A stretch of 64,000 nucleotides of DNA, taken from contig JAOPHQ010005141.1 of NCBI GenBank assembly GCA_030340625.1, positions 124,001 to 188,000 of the forward strand. Direction: 5' to 3'. The notes below the pieces were generated by a model, which searched no databases, had not been told where the DNA came from, and saw only the letters and a list, made by a program, of their open reading frames with translations. Origin of the DNA: Merluccius polli. Lineage: Eukaryota > Chordata > Actinopteri > Gadiformes > Merlucciidae. The position numbers and the translations under genes are program-made. Shown in pieces: positions 54,418 through 64,000 of this stretch. Positions within the stretch are counted from its first letter, which is position 1. Each line of letters begins with the position of its first letter.

Positions 54418-54996
54418 TGTCCAGGTATTGTTGCTTCCTGTCCTTAACTCCATCTGCCTGTCCCTGAGTAGTTGTCCTGTTGTTAGTGGTTCCTGTCGTG
54501 TTTGAATCACTTCCACTTCCTGTAAAACTCCTGTTATATGTGTGTGACATAATATCTTCAAATATTTTTTACAACATGACTGGAAAATTAATTGGTCTGT
54601 TTTCTCCCATTGTAGTTGTTTTTCATAGGACATCATTGCCCCCAGGTGTTTAGCTTTGAAACCCTTGTTTATCAGTAGGGTAATGTGAGGTGCGTTACCT
54701 GTGTCTGACTGATCCGCATCTTGTGCTGTCATAGCCGCTCCTTGTGGTCCAATTATTATGTGTTGCGATTCAATTGTTACCTTTTTACCTGCGGCTTTCT
54801 TTTGCCAGTCCTTTTCCAATTGTGGGTTCTGCTGTGGATCATATATTAGGGTACAATGATATCCTATCCTTGACTCTCTTGCTTGGGGAATTTGAGCTCT
54901 AATGTATTTTCCCCATTTATCCATTGTGACGCTGACTTGCTCTTGGATGTCACCTATCCAGAAAATGTTTGCAGTGTCTGGTTTTGATAGCACCAT
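54418..54996 (-). pseudogene. retroviral pol linker with two H-x-T motifs (provirus B)
   Basis: Between protease and RT is a region of roughly 200 codons, in frame with the protease and open apart from one TAA at 55045. It contains GYHCTLIYD at residues 45-53 and, 57 residues after the first His, APHITLLINKG at 102-112. Two H-x-T strands followed by hydrophobic residues, the second preceded by Pro, are the hallmark of the 2H phosphoesterase superfamily. Between them a VTIESQHIIIGP stretch would supply further strands. This assignment is my inference. Alternatives are a fish-retrovirus-specific linker without activity, or chance. It then shifts frame into RT near 54400. Confidence 0.4.
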
Positions 54997-55044
54997 TTGA
55001 GGTGCTATCCCTATTGGTTCAATTAGTATGCCTTGTGATGTGCA

Positions 55045-55395
55045 TTATATCTGTGTTCCTAATCTACATAGTGCATCTCTTCCTAATAAATTAACCGGTG
55101 TGGTATCTGAAACTAAAATGGGCATTGTAGCTACACGTCCGTGCAGCTTTAATGTTACTGGAGCTGTCATAGGTGTTAACTGCGTTTGTCCCGAAAATCC
55201 TATAGTTTGGGCAAATTTTCCTGCCATGGGGAGATGAGAGGCATCTTTTGTACTTAGACATGTGTACATAGCTCCAGTATCAACCATCATTGGTGTGCCT
55301 CTATCGTTTATCAGAACCTGCAGTGTTGGTTCCGCACCAGCATGTTTCGTAATTGCTACATGCTGACCCTCCCCCTGAGGATTCTCTGGGCACCC
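55045..55395 (-). pseudogene. retroviral protease (provirus B)
   Basis: This region follows the gag UAG codon in the same frame. After about 35 codons it reads MMVDTGAMYTCLSTKD with the catalytic D-T-G, then IGFSGQTQLTPMTAPVTL and LLGRDALCRLGTQI, the usual second half of a retropepsin with the LLGRD turn. The length of about 115 codons is normal. A TAA at 55045-55047 follows at once, in the frame that continues into the linker, so an intact relative would read through to RT. Confidence 0.85.
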
Positions 55396-57168
55396 CTAGT
55401 ACCCCTGACCCATAAAAGGTCCTACCTGTCTCTGCTGGCCTCCTCCTTGTCCTTGCTGACCTTGCCACTGCTGTCCCTGCTGCTGTTTTTGTGGGAAGGG
55501 GTTGTTCAAACACTCTCTTTTTGTATGTCCTTCCTGGTTACATCCCCAACACACTATAGGCCCTCTGTACTGCCTCGGGGGCCCCTGTCTCAGGGCATAA
55601 CCAGACTGTCCCTGCTGTTGAGTATACTTAGGATATTCTCGCTGTCCCCTATATTGATTCTGTGGGTTCCCACCCCTTGGATTCCCACTATTCTGCGTAT
55701 AAACATTAACCACAGGTGGGGTGAGCAACCCTTGGCCCTGAGGCTGTTGTGCTAGGGGAGAGAATGTCTGTTGAAGAGGTTGGATTTGTGGAGGGGCCTG
55801 CTGGACAGTTTGCATTGTTGCAACCTCTGGTTCTACAACAACCGCCTGCTTTTTCTTTTCTTTTTTCTTGAGTTCTTCCAACTGAAGTTGAGTCAGCTTT
55901 CTCTGCACCTCTTTGCTTTGTTCTTGTATTTTTTGTTCATTTTGGCGATATCTCTCCACTGCGTGGACCAGATGATCACTGAACGCTTTATGGGACTTTG
56001 ATGAGATTAGTCCCACCACATCTCCTAGCTTGCTTCTAATTGGACCAGGCAATGCCTCTAGTATGGCAGTGAACAGGACTGAGACCAATTGATCTTTTTC
56101 TGGATCCTTCTCCGTCTCCAAGTGCCACCTCGTAACTTGCTTCTGTAGGTAGGATGCAGGGTTCTCAGTGTTGCCTATAGTATGGCCCCTCAGGCTCCTG
56201 TGGTCTACACAGACTGGGTACTCACTTCTGAGTGCTTTCCATGTTGGGGGTATCTATAAGTGTCAAATGTAGTTCCATCAAAGGCCTCGTTCAGCAGTTG
56301 GCTCAAACCCCCGTCTTGTAGTATGTTTTTCATCTTGGCTATCCCCAGCACTCTGGCCAACAAAGCTTTCAGGTCACCCACCGCCACTATTCTCCCCACT
56401 GTATTTTCCTCAAATATTCTTATCCACTTTGAAGCCCCATTATTAATATCTGGTAATTTAAGCACCATTCCTTCCAAATCTTGGGACCCCCATGGGATAT
56501 ATTGAGCTTGTTGTCCTTTTATCAAGATAGGATAAACTCCTGAATAATTCTTTGGCGCCCTTTTCTTTCTTTGCGATCTCCTGAGTTCCTCATGTAATTC
56601 GAACACTAGGGGAACTTGTGCTGATCTAGAGCTGCTGGGCTCGGCCACCTCCCTGTCTTTCCCTGGAGTCCCACTGAAGCTCTCTCCCTCATGGCTGCGC
56701 TCCGCTGTCATCTCCATCTGACTGTCTTTTGGCTTTTTTCCTTTCTTACCCCATCATCTTCGTCACTATCACTATCGCTATCACTACTCCACTCGTTGGC
56801 TGTTCTAATGCCTTTATAACAGTCCATATGTAGGGGTGCTGAGCCTTCTCAACTCCTTCAGCTCCACTCAACATTTCCCTAGCTGTTCTTTCTCTCTGCC
56901 GCCACTGTGTCCCCTCTTTTTGGAACATTCCTAATATTATCCTTTCTCTTTCTCTTTTCTCGATCGCTTTTTTCCCGGTTTTATTTAATTTGTGATTTTT
57001 CATCATTACCTCCATTTCTTCACACACCGTTGCATCAAATGTTCCTCCCTCTGGCCACTTTGTTCCCAACTTGGCAGTTCTCTTTCCCCATTTAGCTGAG
57101 ATTTTTATTATTTCCTCTTTATTTAAAGGGTTTTTCTTAGTCAATATTTCTACTGCTGTAGGGGCCAT
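55396..57168 (-). pseudogene. retroviral gag (provirus B), frameshifted
   Basis: Three frames cover gag. 57168-56746 is a matrix-like start (MAPTAVEILTKKNPLNKEE) that is Lys-rich and lacks Gly at position 2, so N-myristoylation is not predicted. 56717-56205 is a linker and the start of capsid (VYPILIKGQQAQYIPWG). 56121-55396 is the capsid end (ILEALPGPIRSKLG), a Gln-rich spacer and one CCHC nucleocapsid knuckle (CWGCNQEGHTKREC). Frameshifts lie near 56740 and 56160. The last frame ends in UAG at 55396-55398, and the protease follows in frame. Confidence 0.82.
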
Positions 57169-58940
57169 GATTTTTAGTCATGTAAGTGGCTTATTAATTA
57201 TCTGAATTTATTTTATTATTCAATACAGTTTTACTTACACACCTTTTCCTCTGCCTTTTCCAAGTGAATGTAAAGCTGCTCTCTTTCTCTTTTTTCTGAA
57301 ATGCGGCTCCCCCGGAGCTGCTTGACCCCCACCTTTTTCGCTCTTTCTCCTCTCCTCTTTTCTAACCCCTGCTCTCTACAGGCTTCCTAAACCACTCTAC
57401 TTGACCCTATTACCTGACTCCTAGGTATACAAACACTATTTTTAATACAATTTATTTGAGCTTATTTTTCTCGTTAGTTCAACAACTTTCCTTTATCTCT
57501 TACCGATTGGAATGCGCTCCCCTCCCACCTTTGGCGATTCTCACTTCTGCTCTGCCTGGGGGCTTACTCAACCCTCCCTTCCTGGTCTCCAAGCTCTCTT
57601 TCTCTCTTGATCTATTAATGTAGTAGCGGGTTGGCTTATGTACTACGAATCCAGGAAGGTTTACACATTTGCTTCAGACAATTCAATTGTTATCAATTCT
57701 AATTATTACTAATATTAAGGTGCTTTTTATACATTTTTCCAGCACTTCTCTGTCTTTCCAATTTATTTGCGACAGAAAATAAAACAAAACGGCCCGTACA
57801 AGTTTCCGAGTGATATAACACTACCACAACTTGAATACAGAAAGAAAACGACTTTTGCAACTTTTTATAGCGTGTCGAAAACGGTCGAATTTGTCGTGCA
57901 AGGTTCTGAGCGGAAATTCACTACTCGCCTTTAATCACAAAACAACAGGTTGACTTAGCCTTTCAGCTAGACTTTTATTTATTTCATAAACTAAGATCTA
58001 TACAGGACGTTGCTACCCTGCTTACCAGAAATAGATCTATACAGGACGTTTTTGCCTGCTTACCATAAAACACATAGGATTGTCTGTATAATAGGCCACT
58101 GGGCGATGTCCAGTCGCGTTTACAGGACCTTACTTATACCAATCACCATAGGACAAAGGAAATCATGGAGTTGTCCATATAATAGGCCACTAGGCGATGT
58201 CCAGTCGCGTTTACAGGACCTTACTCATACCAACTACCATAGGACAAAGAAAATCATGGAGTTGTCCATATAATAGGCCACTAGGCGATGTCCAGTCGCG
58301 TTTACAGGACCTTACTTATACCAACTACCATAGGACAAAGAAAATCATGGAGTTGTCCATATAATAGGCCACTAGGCGATGTCCAGTCGCGTTTACAGGA
58401 CCTTACTTATACCAACTACCATAGGACAAAGAAAATCATGGAGTTGTCCATATAATAGGCCACTAGGCGATGTCCAGTCGCGTTTACAGGACCTTACTTA
58501 TACCAACTACCATAGGACAAAGAAAATCATGGAGTTGTCCATATAATAGGCCACTAGGCGATGTCCAGTCGCGTTTACAGGACCTTACTTATACCAACTA
58601 CCATAGGACAAAGAAAATTATTAATTCTGGATTATTTCCACACTTCGCTACTATGTAATTAAATTACAAAGCGTTGTGTGTGCATGCATGCATCAAATTC
58701 ATTCCAAGCCACTCTCTTTGTCTCTCCTCCTTTTTTAACATATATGCTTTTGGTTCTTTTTTGGAGAGACCAATACCTACCGCTGGGCGTTAGAGTTGGG
58801 CAGACAATGATCACACAATTTTATTAAATTAATAAGTAAGAACAATGCTTACCTTTTTTAAGTTGGGTGGCCACCCGTCTTTGTGTGACCCTTGCTGGTC
58901 CCCGACCCACAGCCCAGCAGCCGGCGGGTCCCTGTTCTTC
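57169..58940 (-). other. very long retroviral leader of provirus B
   Basis: About 1.77 kb separate the primer-binding site from the gag ATG, far longer than usual. On the minus strand a consensus donor, AAAAAGGTAAGC, lies near 58845-58856, as for env splicing. The stretch includes the six 91-bp repeats and a pyrimidine-rich part (plus strand) around 57240-57620. No open frame of note was found in it. Confidence 0.65.
58068..58618. repeat. six 91-bp tandem repeats in the retroviral leader
   Basis: The word aataggccact starts at 58090, 58181, 58272, 58363, 58454 and 58545, a constant 91-bp period. The units share ggcgatgtccagtcgcgttt and acaggaccttactta. They are nearly identical, apart from the first two and the end of the last. 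A degenerate shorter repeat (gatctatacaggacgtt) precedes them at 57992-58050. Confidence 0.92.
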
Positions 58941-58959
58941 AATCCTGTTCGTGATGCCA
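58941..58959 (-). promoter_or_regulatory. primer-binding site of provirus B
   Basis: Four bases inside the 5' LTR the minus strand reads TGGCATCACGAACAGGATT, one base different from the family A site at 2495-2513. It fits a serine-type tRNA 3' end (from memory). Confidence 0.65.
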
Positions 58960-58963
58960 AATA

Positions 58964-59471
58964 TGTAGTGGAAAAAACTGTATCTAAAACTTAAACTGAA
59001 AAAGAGAGGTTCGAGAGAGTCGAGGTCTGAAGATGAAAAGACTTTTATTATCACTTGCAAGAAGTAACAACAAAATCTGAGTTGGTTTGCCAAATAACTA
59101 AGGAGCCTCTCGCGGATCCCTTCTTTTAACCTCTTTCTGTTGACCCAGAATGTACAGCTGTTCATCAGTTTCTTCCTTTTACGGATCCGGTCCATGACCC
59201 TTCATCTGCAGAATGTGACCATACACTATAAGGAGCCTATATGTATACTTGGACAACAACAACCTTTCTGGCAGGCCATAAAAAGACTTGTTCTTGCCCA
59301 TCAATCTTTGGACTGGAATCCCCTGTCTTTACTGACTCCTGTTTCACCCACACTTACTTCATTCATATAGCATATAGGCAAGATAATGAATGTTCTCTCT
59401 TATTTACTAGTAGAATATAATGAACATATTCCTTTTAAATGTATAGTGAACAACTAGTTAATTTCTACCAT
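58964..59471 (-). repeat. 5' LTR of provirus B
   Basis: Partner of 34450-34957. The outer flank acagg follows at 59472-59476. AATAAA on the minus strand lies in the taataaaagtc stretch near 59040. Confidence 0.9.
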
Positions 59472-59846
59472 ACAGGCACATTCCAAACAACATTTAAGCA
59501 GGCTTGGGTAAACCCACTGCTACAGACCAGCCTTACTTAATTTGTTTGTTGGATCCCTTCCTGTTTAGCTTCAAAAGTGGTAACTCCATTCCGACTGCCT
59601 TACTGACTTGTGCAAGCCATGGAGTCAGCAAGAGCTGACCTATTTGACTCTTTCAGGAGCCTTTGACACTCTGCATCATCGGACCCTCCTGTCAATTCTC
59701 TTTGATCTTGATATCGCCAGGACTGTGCACATGTGGTTGGAACCCTATCTCATAGATCCTCCAAGGTGTCCTGGAAGGCTGACGTATCCAGATCAAAGGA
59801 ACTGCATGCCACTCATTCACAGTTAAGACTCATATTTGATACCTTG

Positions 59847-60515
59847 TGTCACAACTTCAGCCAGGCTTTAGTTTTTAATTTGTCTGTTTCCTGTTTTGCC
59901 ACACTAACTCATGTCATTTCAGATTCTGTCACTCCCTCCTGCTCTGCATTACCTGCTGACTTTATTTACCTGGCCAGCCCCACCCCCACACTCACCTGCT
60001 CCTCATCAGCTAATCAGCCCCTCAGTATATGTACCGGTCCATTTCCCTCAGTTCTCTGCCAGATTGTTCTACATGTTCGCACTAGACTCTCCAGCTTTCT
60101 TCTCCCGACTGATCTCCCGTTGCCGACCCTCGCCTGGATCTCGTCTGCCTCTCCTGCCTTGCCCCTCGCCTGGATCTCGTCTGCCTCTCCTGCCTTGCCC
60201 CTCGCCTGGATCTCGTCTGCCTCTCCTGCCTTGCCCCTCGCCTGGATCTCGTCTGCCTCTCCTGCCTTGCCCCTCGCCTGGATCTTGTCTGCCTCTCCTG
60301 CCTTGCCCCTCGCCTGGATCTCGTCTGCCTCTCCTGCCTTGCTCCTTGCCTGGATCTCGTTTACCTCTCCTGCCTGCCCCTTGTCGGATTTGTTTGCTTC
60401 ACGGATTGACTACCTGGTTTGACCTCTGCTTGTGATTAAACTCTGTTTCTTCACCTGAACTGTTTCCTGTGTCGTGCTATTGGGTTCTTGTCTGCCATTT
60501 TGTGAAAACCTGACA
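59847..60515 (+). repeat. solo LTR (sushi-like gypsy type)
   Basis: Begins TGTCACAACTTCAG, ends GAAAACCTGACA, and ccttg flanks both ends (59842-59846 and 60516-60520). The internal composition (CT-rich, with gattaaactctgtttcttcacctg near the end) fits LTRs of fish gypsy elements. It contains a 36-bp minisatellite. Confidence 0.82.
60127..60390. repeat. 36-bp minisatellite inside the solo LTR
   Basis: About seven units of cctcgcctggatctcgtctg plus cctctcctgccttgcc. Because 36 is divisible by three, all frames stay open and give 12-residue repeats such as PALPLAWISSAS. This explains the two long overlapping frames here, which are not genes. Confidence 0.92.
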
Positions 60516-60697
60516 CCTTGAAGGTGGAACAAACCACCTTTCTCCATACAATCTGCAGAATCCCTAACTATATTCAAAAGACATCTGAAGAAGACCCATC
60601 TCCTCTGGAAACAAACTGTTTTGACAACTTCTTGGTTATAGACCTTGTGTTGAATTTAGAACATATCTTACTTTGCACTTAATTAATATATGTATAT

Positions 60698-61092
60698 TGT
60701 GACGAATGGATAACCGCACATATGTATCAGCAGGTTGTAATATCTACACATAGCCACAAAGGAGTAGAAATAAATATACAAGTTGTATTAACTGCACCTC
60801 AACACTAGATGGCGGCATACATGAGGGGTCCGGCGCTCAACACTAGCCAATCAGAGCATATTATGCGTCATAGAGGCCACGCCTGCCCATAGACTAAAAA
60901 CAACACATCCGGGGGGAGGGCAGAAACCCCTAGGCAGCGTATCCGGACAGATGCTAAGCTAAGGGGAGCTCCACGCGCGTGACTTTTACTATACCCCTCC
61001 ATTGTTACGTAGATTACTATAACTAAAGCTAAACAAATAAAGTGAGTTAAAGCGTTTCCTGTGTCGGCAGCCTTCTTCCTCAAGAACACACC

Positions 61093-61095
<3 letters not shown>
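60698..61095 (+). repeat. LTR, family D (copy 2, probably solo)
   Basis: Homologous to 13417-13825 from TGTGACGAAT to the final ACCACA. There is no polypurine tract before it, and TA-rich sequence lies on both sides (tatat before, atatat after), which may represent a target duplication now merged with a microsatellite. Confidence 0.75.

Positions 61096-61151
<56 letters not shown>
61096..61151. repeat. AT microsatellite
   Basis: Roughly 25 TA units with one interruption, directly after the family D LTR. Confidence 0.95.
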
Positions 61152-62239
61152 TGTTGTGAGAGGCAGTTTCAAAGTAAAAAAATGAAACCCCTACTCACGC
61201 GTGTTCGTTAATGAAGCGATAGAAGAAGTTGTTTAGCTTTTAAGCAATAATCAGTTTTATTGTTAACACCAGTATAATGTGCAGAGTTTTACAGATAAAT
61301 CTTAGCCTAGTCCTAACTAGACCTTGGTACTCATTACATTCATACTAAAGGTCTAGCAGTGCTGTAGAGACAAACGATGTCTCACTTGAAGGCGGGTGCT
61401 GTTGAAGTTTAAAACCTATTGGCTCTGCCCAGTGCCACTCTGGATCTGCCTTAACCAATCGCTAACGTTTGGTCGTGACGTATTTCATGCGCCAGAAACC
61501 ATGTTGCGTGCAGTATACAAACGGCAGATGCAGTGAGCATTAGCATTAGCCTCCGCCCGCCTCCGTACTTACGCTCAATAACTGAAATTCGCGCACAACC
61601 TCTACGTCACTGTTCTCAGGCTGCGCCTCCTGTTCGCTGATTGGAACGCAGATTTTAGGGAAAAGAAATCGTTCTAACATAGTAGCACCACCAGACCTTA
61701 GTACTGAAGTGAAATGAAATTTGAGCGGAAGTACGTAGGTGGGCGGAGCCAGGCTAGATAAATCTGGGTCCGACTACGTTTCCCTGACAGAACAACAAAG
61801 TGTGTGTGTCAGTTCACGAAGTCTGAGCACACCTATCTCTGGCCCAAGATGTTATATACACAAACAATGAAAACGTCATCACAAAGGCTGGCTGTTGACG
61901 TCTTCCCACCTCGTCCTCGTGTTATCTGACTCCAGCGTTCTTTACATGTACAGAGACCAGCCTGCCTGTTCTCTGCTATCATATGATTAACACTTACTGC
62001 TCTTTGCAACAAACTGATCTCACACTATGTACTCTGCACATGTCACCAACAACGTACTCATTCTGATCATGAGGAGTTGCTTTTATAATTATATGCCTCT
62101 GCTTATATCTCATGATTCTGTCTTACTTCAGCAGAAAGGCACCGAGGTTAGTGTGACCCTAATTATTGGTCATATGGTAGATATAAAATATAACCATACC
62201 TTTAATATACATGTCTCTATCCAAAAATACATTATCCAA
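61152..62239. other. no gene seen
   Basis: The left part (tgttgtgagaggcag...) includes a minus-strand AATAAA near 61255 and could be an LTR-like repeat, but no second copy or far end was found. The remainder has no supported frame. Confidence 0.35.
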
Positions 62240-63536
62240 AGCGTTATGGTGGCAACCCAAGGACCCGCTGGTGGACATCAGTGGTGAGGGAAGCTGTCAA
62301 GCAGGCTTGGGTAGGGCTTGTGCTTGGGTAGCACAGGGACTCCCGATTTGGCAGACAGCTACTGGCAGGCCAGAAGGACTGCAGCGGTGGTGGTTGTGGA
62401 AGTGAACACTCGGGTGGTGGAAGGAACACTTTGAGGAACTCCTTAACCCAACTGATAAGATACAAGTGTCCTGAACCTATCTCCCTGGAGGAAGTCACTG
62501 AGGTAGTCAGGAAGCTACGCAGTGGCAAAGGGAGCTGGGAGAAGAAAAAAAAGCCTGTGACTGTGTGCCCCGAGGGGTTCTCTGGGAGGTACTATGGGAG
62601 TATGAGATTCCGGGGCGCTGCTGCACGCCATTCGGTCCCTATACAAACGGAGTGAGAGTTGTGTTCATGGGTGGGTGTTGGACTCCGGCAGGGGTGTGCC
62701 TTGTCTCCTATTCTGTTTATGATTTTCATGGACAGGATATCAAGGCATAGCCGAGGGCCGGAGTGTATCCAGCTTGGGGGGTTGAGGGTGGCATCTCTGC
62801 TATTTGCAGACGATGTTGTCTCATCAGACTGTGATCTCCGGCACTCACTCGAGCGATGTGCAGCTGAGTGTGACGCAGTGGGAATGAAAGTCAGCACCTC
62901 TAAATCCAAGGCCATGGCCTCCCGGAAAAAGGTGGCCTGTCCCCTCTGGTTCGGGAGAGAGCAGCTGGCCCAAGTGGAGGAGTTTATGTATCTTGGGGTC
63001 TTATTCACGAGTGAGGGTATGAGGGAGTGTGAGATTGACAGACGAATGGGTGCAGCGTCGGCAGTAATGCAGGCACTGTACCGGACCGCTATGTTAAAGA
63101 GGGAGCTGAGCCGAGGCAAAGCTCTCAATTTACCAGTCAATTTACAATCCAACCCTCATCTATGGTCATGAACTCTGGGTCATGACCAAAAGAATAAGGT
63201 CCCAGATACAGGCACCAAATGAGGAGGACCTTGGTGTAGAACCACTGCTCCTCCGGATCGAGAGGAGCCAGTTGAGGTGGTTTGGGCACCTGGTAAGGAT
63301 GCCCCCTATCCGCCTGTATTTGGAGGTGTACCACGCATGGCCAACTGGGAGAAGACCCCGGGCGGACCCAGGAGCCGCTGGAGGGATTATATCTCCCAGC
63401 TAGCTTTGGAACGCCTCGGAATTCCCCAGGTAGCACTGGAGGAAGTTGCCCGGGAAAACGATGTCTGATCCGCCCTGTTAAGCCTGCTTCCTCCGCGACC
63501 CTGACCCAGATAAGCGACAAGAAAATGGATGGATGG
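62240..63536 (+). pseudogene. decayed RTE/Rex-type LINE (same family as 9029-12314)
   Basis: Pieces match the LINE at 9.0-12.3 kb in the same order. About 62250-62290 matches the segment before RT. 62480-62530 has ISLEEVTEVVRKLRSGKG. 62565-62620 has PRGVLWEVLWEYEI. 62659-63171 has VGVGLRQGCALSPILF, LLFADDV and EFMYLGVLFTSEGM. The final part has GRRPR and the tail aaaatggatggatgga at 63520-63536. Large deletions and several frameshifts are present, including loss of most fingers and palm residues. The tail is the same GGAT type. Older than the upstream copy. Confidence 0.82.
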
Positions 63537-64000
63537 AACTCTTAACTCATGAACTTCTTCAGGTTATATTGAAGTGACAATGGTTTGCTGTTCAATGCTG
63601 ACCTGGGGTATTCTGTGCCTGCTGACTCGAGCAGCAGAGGCAGGAAGAGCACACATGTTGGGGAGGTGCATTATGAGCCTGTGGGTTAAATAAACGGTGA
63701 ATGAAAAGTTCAATTTTTTTATTGAACAAACTTGAACAGGAGGTTTGATATATAGTGCTAACTACTTTTCAACAAAACTAGCAAGATAAAATATACATCA
63801 TATATATATTGAACAACACTGTAGAGTCCCAACGCAGTAGGCCTACTCAAGTATTACAGTCACTTTAGTTTACGTACATTTTCCTAACCGTGCTTGAATG
63901 CAAATACTAAACATATTTTACATAGGTACACACAAGATACTGTGCATCACACAACATAATAACTCCAGGGGCTTAGTGACCCTGCGTTGAAAATTACAGC
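63537..64000. other. no gene seen
   Basis: AT-rich sequence with no supported frame or repeat boundary. Confidence 0.45.

Larger units (their letters stand above)
34450..59471 (-). mobile_element. endogenous retrovirus provirus (family B), broken by nested insertions
   Basis: Two 508-bp LTRs (34450-34957 and 58964-59471) bound the provirus, and acagg lies on both outer sides. Reading leftward the order is 5' LTR, primer-binding site, long leader, gag, pro, linker, RT, RNase H, integrase, env, polypurine tract and 3' LTR. I counted about six base differences between the LTRs by eye, so it is fairly young. Five later insertions are nested in it: solo LTR 35401-35914, LINE 37402-40282, TIR element 41587-42109, gypsy 44200-51635 and hAT 52207-53467. 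The gene order, the UAG between gag and pro, and the CX6CC transmembrane protein fit the gamma/epsilon-like retroviruses of fish. No open reading frame is complete except the env transmembrane end. Confidence 0.9.
59472..60690 (+). pseudogene. LINE relic, right part, with a nested solo LTR
   Basis: After the provirus the relic resumes with GTFQTTFKQAWVNPLLQT. RT remains follow at about 59640-59810: LTLSGAFDTLHHRTLLSIL, then SSKVSWKADVSRSKEL after a frame change. Most of the RT is missing. After the solo LTR (59847-60515), about 60520-60650 encodes the usual LINE C-terminal end (ESLTIFKRHLKKTHLLW) in a shifted frame. The style is CR1/L2/Rex1-like. It is old and dead. Confidence 0.6.

Noticed and set aside
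58068..58618. CRISPR-like array
   Set aside because: The 91-bp units are contiguous tandem repeats without unique spacers, in a vertebrate retroviral leader.
59733..60435. Two long plus-strand frames (229 and 174 codons) as genes
   Set aside because: They are by-products of the 36-bp minisatellite and surrounding CT-rich LTR sequence, without domains or splice structure.

Overview
The window is vertebrate nuclear DNA, almost certainly from a ray-finned (teleost) fish. It has spliced genes with GT/AG introns, and most of the rest is dense, nested mobile DNA of kinds abundant in fish: RTE/Rex-type and L2/CR1-type LINEs, Harbinger-, hAT- and Kolobok-like DNA elements, Ty3/gypsy elements and endogenous retroviruses. 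No bacterial operons, rRNA genes or CRISPR arrays are present.

The only host genes I can support are two complete tandem genes on the + strand, at about 19.4-28.0 kb and 29.1-34.1 kb. Both encode Cys-loop ligand-gated channels of the 5-HT3 receptor type, with ten coding exons and predicted proteins of 467 and 465 residues. The duplicated unit includes the upstream 5' region. Two decayed relics of the same family lie nearby: exon pieces at 12.65-13.01 kb, and a repeated last exon plus 3' region at 27.97-28.23 kb. Copy 1 is swollen by three DNA transposons in intron 6 and a gypsy relic in intron 7. Copy 2 carries one small element in intron 9. In both copies, residues that form the serotonin-binding aromatic box are changed.

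Left part (1-19 kb): the left edge of a retroviral provirus on the - strand (LTR 2518-3079 with a primer-binding site), an 852-bp hAT-like element (3213-4064), a Harbinger-type MITE (4439-4737), a GATATC-rich repeat field (5.54-6.17 kb), a foldback TTAA element (6712-7387), a full-length but broken LINE with 11-bp target duplications (9029-12314), an LTR (13417-13825), a TTAA element carrying a short exon (14312-15219), and a Harbinger-like element (16364-18600).

Right part (34-64 kb): an old LINE relic is split by a 25-kb - strand provirus (34450-59471; 508-bp LTRs; acagg on both sides). The provirus has an unusually long leader with six 91-bp repeats, then gag, a UAG codon between gag and pro, protease, a linker domain with two H-x-T motifs, RT, RNase H, integrase and env. 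Later insertions cut it up: a hAT element in RT, a near-intact Ty3/gypsy element with 872-bp LTRs in RNase H, a small TIR element and a 5'-truncated LINE in env, and a solo LTR of another retroviral family in the 3' region. Beyond it lie the second half of the split LINE with a solo LTR (59847-60515) containing 36-bp repeats, another LTR (60698-61095), an AT microsatellite, and a decayed RTE/Rex-type LINE (62.24-63.54 kb).

The points most worth following are the putative 2H-phosphoesterase-like linker in the retroviral pol, the altered ligand pocket of the receptor pair, and several perfect short palindromes, one of which copies a receptor exon. All calls come from reading the sequence; no database search was run.
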